Positions 61,465 through 64,000 of a stretch of 64,000 nucleotides of DNA are shown here, piece after piece. Position 1 is the stretch's first letter; every line of letters begins with the position of its first letter. This DNA comes from JAHJDS01 sp964569795. GTDB taxonomy: Bacteria; Desulfobacterota; Desulfarculia; Desulfarculales; JAHJDS01. The DNA is taken from the NCBI GenBank assembly GCA_964569795.1, contig CAZMVB010000017.1, positions 16,071-80,070 on the forward strand, written 5' to 3'. The position numbers and the translations under genes are program-made. The notes beneath the pieces are model-generated. The model was not told where the DNA came from and made no database searches. It was given only the letters and a program-made list of their open reading frames with translations.

Positions 61465-61734
61465 ATGCCGACCGCGACCGTGACCAGCAAGGGGCAGATC
61501 ACCATTCCCCAAAAAATTCGGGGCCGCCTGGGGCTTCAGGCCGGGGATAGGGTCGAGTTCGTGGTCCAGGCCGACGACTCGGTGCTGATGATCCCGGCCA
61601 CGACCAGGCTGGCCGATTTACAGGGGGTCCTGCCGCCGCCGGGCCAGCCGATCCCGCCCGAGGACATGGAGCGGGCCATGCGTCTTCAGGCTCGGGCCAA
61701 CCGTAAAAAAAATAAGAAGGGGCGGCCGGAATGA
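61465..61734 (+). CDS. AbrB/MazE-type antitoxin
   Basis: 89 residues with the swapped-hairpin DNA-binding domain MPTATVTSKGQITIPQKIRG-RLGLQAGDRVEF (~1-45). The C-terminus, rich in Lys/Arg (NRKKNKKGR), probably binds the toxin or DNA. It overlaps the PIN gene by 4 nt, the usual toxin-antitoxin coupling. Confidence 0.9.
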   Translation: MPTATVTSKGQITIPQKIRGRLGLQAGDRVEFVVQADDSVLMIPATTRLADLQGVLPPPGQPIPPEDMERAMRLQARANRKKNKKGRPE

Positions 61735-62135
61735 TCGGTTTGGACACCAACGTCCTGGTCAGCTTTCTGATCCAGAGCGAGCACGAGCAGACATCGGCCG
61801 CGGCCGCCTTCCTGGGGCGTAATTGCACCCGGGAGTCGCCCTGTTTGGTGAATCGGATCGTGCTGGTGGAGATGGTCTGGGTCCTGGAGACGGCCGGGTA
61901 CGGGCGGGGGGTGATCGCCGACGCGGTCGAGCAATTGTGCCGGGCGGCCGAGCTGCGGATCGAGGACGGGGACGCGGCTTTAATTGCGGTGCGCCGGTAC
62001 CGGGAAGGCGAGGCCGATTTTTCGGATTATTATCTGGGCCAGGTGAACCAACGACTGGGGTGCGAGTCCACGGCCACGTTCGATAAACGGGCGGCCGGGG
62101 TGGCTGAGATCAGTTTGATAGGAGATGAATTATAA
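61731..62135 (+). CDS. PIN-domain ribonuclease toxin (VapC-like)
   Basis: 134 residues. PIN acidic residues are seen in IGLDTNVLVSFLI (Asp5), LVEMVWVLE, DFSDYYLGQ and TFDKRAA. Such toxins cleave RNA unless neutralised by the antitoxin encoded upstream (4-nt overlap). The region after it drops sharply in GC content. Confidence 0.9.
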   Translation: MIGLDTNVLVSFLIQSEHEQTSAAAAFLGRNCTRESPCLVNRIVLVEMVWVLETAGYGRGVIADAVEQLCRAAELRIEDGDAALIAVRRYREGEADFSDYYLGQVNQRLGCESTATFDKRAAGVAEISLIGDEL

Positions 62136-62380
62136 TTACAATGACCTAGCGGTTTAACAGAATATAGCTGTCTCTAATAAAATATAATCACTGTGGCAAA
62201 TGAATTGCTGTCAACCAGGTAATGAAAAAAATATAGTTATCTCATACGGTTGCTTTCCTTCTGATGGGGCCACAATATGTAGGGTAAAAAAAGTCTTGAC
62301 ACCCAAGATGTAGCCATTTATTCTATATAACATGGATAATTGTTTTCAAGGTGCTATCGAGGTAAAGGTCTGGGTCGAAC
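62136..62380. other. AT-rich intergenic region with promoter at the island edge
   Basis: 245 bp, strongly AT-rich compared with the rest of the window. No gene found. The promoter at 62296-62324 is listed separately. Confidence 0.6.
62296..62324 (+). promoter_or_regulatory. Sigma70-type promoter of the AT-rich two-gene unit
   Basis: TTGACA at 62296-62301 (perfect -35), a 17-bp spacer, and TATTCT at 62319-62324. It lies ~57 bp before the ATG at 62381. Confidence 0.6.
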
Positions 62381-63178
62381 ATGGACTTGAAACAAATCGG
62401 AAAGGACTTGGGAAATCATCTCCCAAAAACACTTGTCAATAGTCTGATAAATTCATATCAGGGGATGAAGCAGGAATTCTTGCTCGGACGCTACGAGCCT
62501 TGTGTGGTCAAGGGCGGAAAATTTGTTGAGGCCGCTGTTAGAATCCTGCAACACGTGAGTACGGGAAGCTATACTCCTCTAAACCAATCCATCAATGACA
62601 TGAAGAAAACCCTTTTAAAATTTGAGCAGCTGCCGAGGGGTAGTACGGACGAATCCATTCGGATAAATATTCCGCGGATCTTATTGGGAGTGTATAACCT
62701 CCGTAACAAGCGAGGGGCGCATTTGAGCGGTGTTGACCCAAATCGGGCCGACGCAACTGTTTTTTCATCCTGTGCCGACTGGACACTTGCTGAATTCATC
62801 GCATTATATTTAGGTGCCACTCGAGATGATGCCCAAATCATAGTGGACGGTCTTGTACAGCGACCATTATTGATGGTACATCGCATGAAGGATATTCGCC
62901 GTGTTTTGTTGCCCTCCCTAACACACAAGGACCAGACACTACTGTTGCTTGCACATGAACATCCTTTGCCTCTTTCGGTATCAGAACTGAGAGGCGCAAT
63001 TGAAGTTACGAACATAACCAACTACTGCAATCGTGTTTTATCTACTCTTCATGCGAATCGTCTAATCGAGTACAATACAAGGAACCAGGAGTGTAGCATA
63101 CTACCTCCTGGTTTGAAATATGTGGAAGAGCAATATCCAGTGTGGTATGAAAAGCTTTCATCGAGGAGAGGGACATGA
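62381..63178 (+). CDS. Unrecognised protein with HEPN-like RX5H motif
   Basis: 265 residues. The N-terminal ~150 residues look helical and include GRYEPCVVKGGKFVEAAVRI and, near residue 109, LRNKRGAHLSG. That matches the R-N-x(4)-H arrangement of HEPN ribonucleases found in many toxin-antitoxin and abortive-infection systems. The C-terminal ~90 residues could be a winged helix (LSVSELRGAIEVTN, LHANRLIEYN). Codon use is AT-rich, unlike nearly all the rest of the window. It is coupled by ATGA overlap to the next gene. I do not recognise a family. Confidence 0.7.
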   Translation: MDLKQIGKDLGNHLPKTLVNSLINSYQGMKQEFLLGRYEPCVVKGGKFVEAAVRILQHVSTGSYTPLNQSINDMKKTLLKFEQLPRGSTDESIRINIPRILLGVYNLRNKRGAHLSGVDPNRADATVFSSCADWTLAEFIALYLGATRDDAQIIVDGLVQRPLLMVHRMKDIRRVLLPSLTHKDQTLLLLAHEHPLPLSVSELRGAIEVTNITNYCNRVLSTLHANRLIEYNTRNQECSILPPGLKYVEEQYPVWYEKLSSRRGT

Positions 63179-63723
63179 CTGATGTAGTCCGTATAAAGGT
63201 TAACGTAAACGAAGGCGTATTTGAAGTTGATGGACCGAAGGAGTTTGTTGAACAATATAATGATACCGTGAACAAATTACTAAAATTAATTACAGAAGGC
63301 AAAAAGGTGAGCGTCAAACCGGGAGATAAGACTGAAGATAATTCAGGAGAAGAAGGAATATCAGCCACCGGTGAATTTGGTGAGTACTATACAAAGTTTA
63401 CTCAAACACTTAGCGCTGACGATAAGATTCTAGTGGCTGGACTATATATAGAAACAAACTCAGATGATAATAATTTTGGGCCAAAACAAGCAAATGATTT
63501 ATTAGAGAAGCAAGGAACTCATGTTGCTGTCCGTAGTCGATCTATGAAAAACCTGTTAACAGAAAAAATGATTTATAAGACCGATAGCGAGAGAGGAAAA
63601 TATCGAACTACCGAGGCAGGGAAAGACCGCGTTAAAGGTATGTTGGACGGAAGTATTAATTCGGGAGGTAGGATTATTAAAGCAAGAAAAAAGAAACTTA
63701 AGAATCAGAAAGAAAAGAGGTAA
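63175..63723 (+). CDS. Unrecognised AT-rich partner protein
   Basis: 182 residues, 4-nt overlap with the previous gene. N-terminus VRIKVNVNEGVFEVDG-PKEFVEQYNDTVNKLL (~5-40) looks like a short beta-sheet and helix unit I have seen in unclassified proteins; a low-complexity acidic linker follows (~55-70); then ~75-160 may be a winged-helix (YTKFTQTLSADDKILVAGLY, KYRTTEAGKDRVKGML). The C-terminal tail is basic (KARKKKLKNQKEKR). Together with its partner it looks like a two-component accessory unit. Confidence 0.65.
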   Translation: MTDVVRIKVNVNEGVFEVDGPKEFVEQYNDTVNKLLKLITEGKKVSVKPGDKTEDNSGEEGISATGEFGEYYTKFTQTLSADDKILVAGLYIETNSDDNNFGPKQANDLLEKQGTHVAVRSRSMKNLLTEKMIYKTDSERGKYRTTEAGKDRVKGMLDGSINSGGRIIKARKKKLKNQKEKR

Positions 63724-63890
63724 GAGTATTTTTATGGTCCACATTATTACGAGTTGAACTGGTTACAATATATTGCAGGTGAGCAGTGCCTGTATCAATC
63801 TGATATATAGACGCTCTTTGTTCTTTAAATATAATAATTCGCTCGGTTGGGCCGGGCCCCACCCTATGGTCCTGAAATTATATTTAGCCG

Positions 63891-64000
63891 CTACACCCGC
63901 CTCCAGCGGTCGTTGTCCTGAACAACCTGTCCCAGATTCGCCAAACGGGCCAGGTGCTTCTTGATGTGGACCAGCTCGAACCACTCGATCAGGGCCGCGG
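63891..64000 (-). CDS. C-terminal end of a gene running off the window
   Basis: Minus-strand frame open from the edge to a TAG at 63891-63893, encoding the last 35 residues (ALIEWFELVHIKKHLARLAN then LGQVVQDNDRWRRV). The GC-rich third positions match the host again. The pattern HLARLANLGQVVQDNDRWRR looks like the wing of a winged-helix domain. No family can be named from so short a piece. Confidence 0.5.
   Translation of the reverse strand, partial: AALIEWFELVHIKKHLARLANLGQVVQDNDRWRRV

Noticed and set aside
63763..63984. A 73-codon minus-strand ORF near the end
   Set aside because: No motif and mixed composition. It lies antisense and out of frame to the plausible C-terminal coding segment 63891-64000.

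Overview
The window is GC-rich and read mainly from protein motifs. It looks like the chromosome of an anaerobic, Gram-negative, selenocysteine-using bacterium of the Desulfobacterota (former deltaproteobacterial) type. LPS genes (waaA, lptF, an LpxL-like acyltransferase) point to a diderm. Soluble heterodisulfide-reductase (Hdr), Qmo-like and MvhD proteins next to MetV/MetF point to a reductive acetyl-CoA (Wood-Ljungdahl) type of energy metabolism, as in sulfate reducers, syntrophs and acetogens. FdhD, SelD, YedF and two in-frame UGA codons show selenium use. A Desulfarculales-like organism would fit, but that is a guess. No rRNA, tRNA, CRISPR array or intact insertion sequence was seen.

Region 1 (1-3050): the end of an NADH-oxidising module (NuoF-like protein truncated by the window edge, then a [2Fe-2S]/[4Fe-4S] protein) converges on fdhD. 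The module probably belongs to an NAD-linked formate dehydrogenase or hydrogenase.

Region 2 (3360-23935): the centrepiece. A sigma54 activator with two PAS domains is followed by a cluster of GCAAC/GTTGC half-sites and a good -24/-12 promoter. Fifteen closely packed co-directional genes follow. First come a haem-c sensor kinase, a receiver-kinase hybrid, a UspA protein and a lone receiver. Then come HdrC, HdrB and a split HdrA in which a NuoE-NuoF-NuoG(N-terminal) module sits inside the HdrA sequence. MvhD, MetV, MetF, QmoA-like and QmoB-like proteins follow, and last a HdrD-like protein with a UGA (Sec) codon. I infer a methylene-tetrahydrofolate reductase/oxidase super-operon with NADH-linked flavin-based bifurcation.

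Region 3 (24024-30923, minus strand): envelope genes (waaA, LpxL-like, lptF) surround a small cluster with a Tat-leader protein, a shortened paralogue of its leader, a nucleotidyltransferase-like protein and a PqqD-HprK fusion.

Region 4 (31334-41097, minus strand): an aminotransferase/ketopantoate-reductase pair, a DUF3795-like protein, enoyl-CoA hydratase, two paralogous MTA/SAH deaminases, a 30-residue basic bS22-like protein, yedF, a selenocysteine selD and a LysR regulator.

Region 5 (41321-58158, plus strand): nitrogen assimilation. glnB-glnD-glnA-glnE lies behind a perfect sigma54 promoter. Then come mvhD, hisH, hisF, a second metV-metF pair and a split glutamate synthase made of a divergent FMN-domain paralogue, an Fe-S/FMN synthase core and an amidotransferase-GXGXG fusion, with no GltD.

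Region 6 (58350-64000): small accessory genes, namely a Cys-rich exported peptide, an acetyltransferase, an exported ankyrin protein, a thioesterase, an EF-Tu domain-2-like protein and an AbrB/PIN toxin-antitoxin pair. An AT-rich island follows with two unrecognised genes, the first having a HEPN-like RX5H motif; it is the best candidate for an undescribed accessory or defence system.
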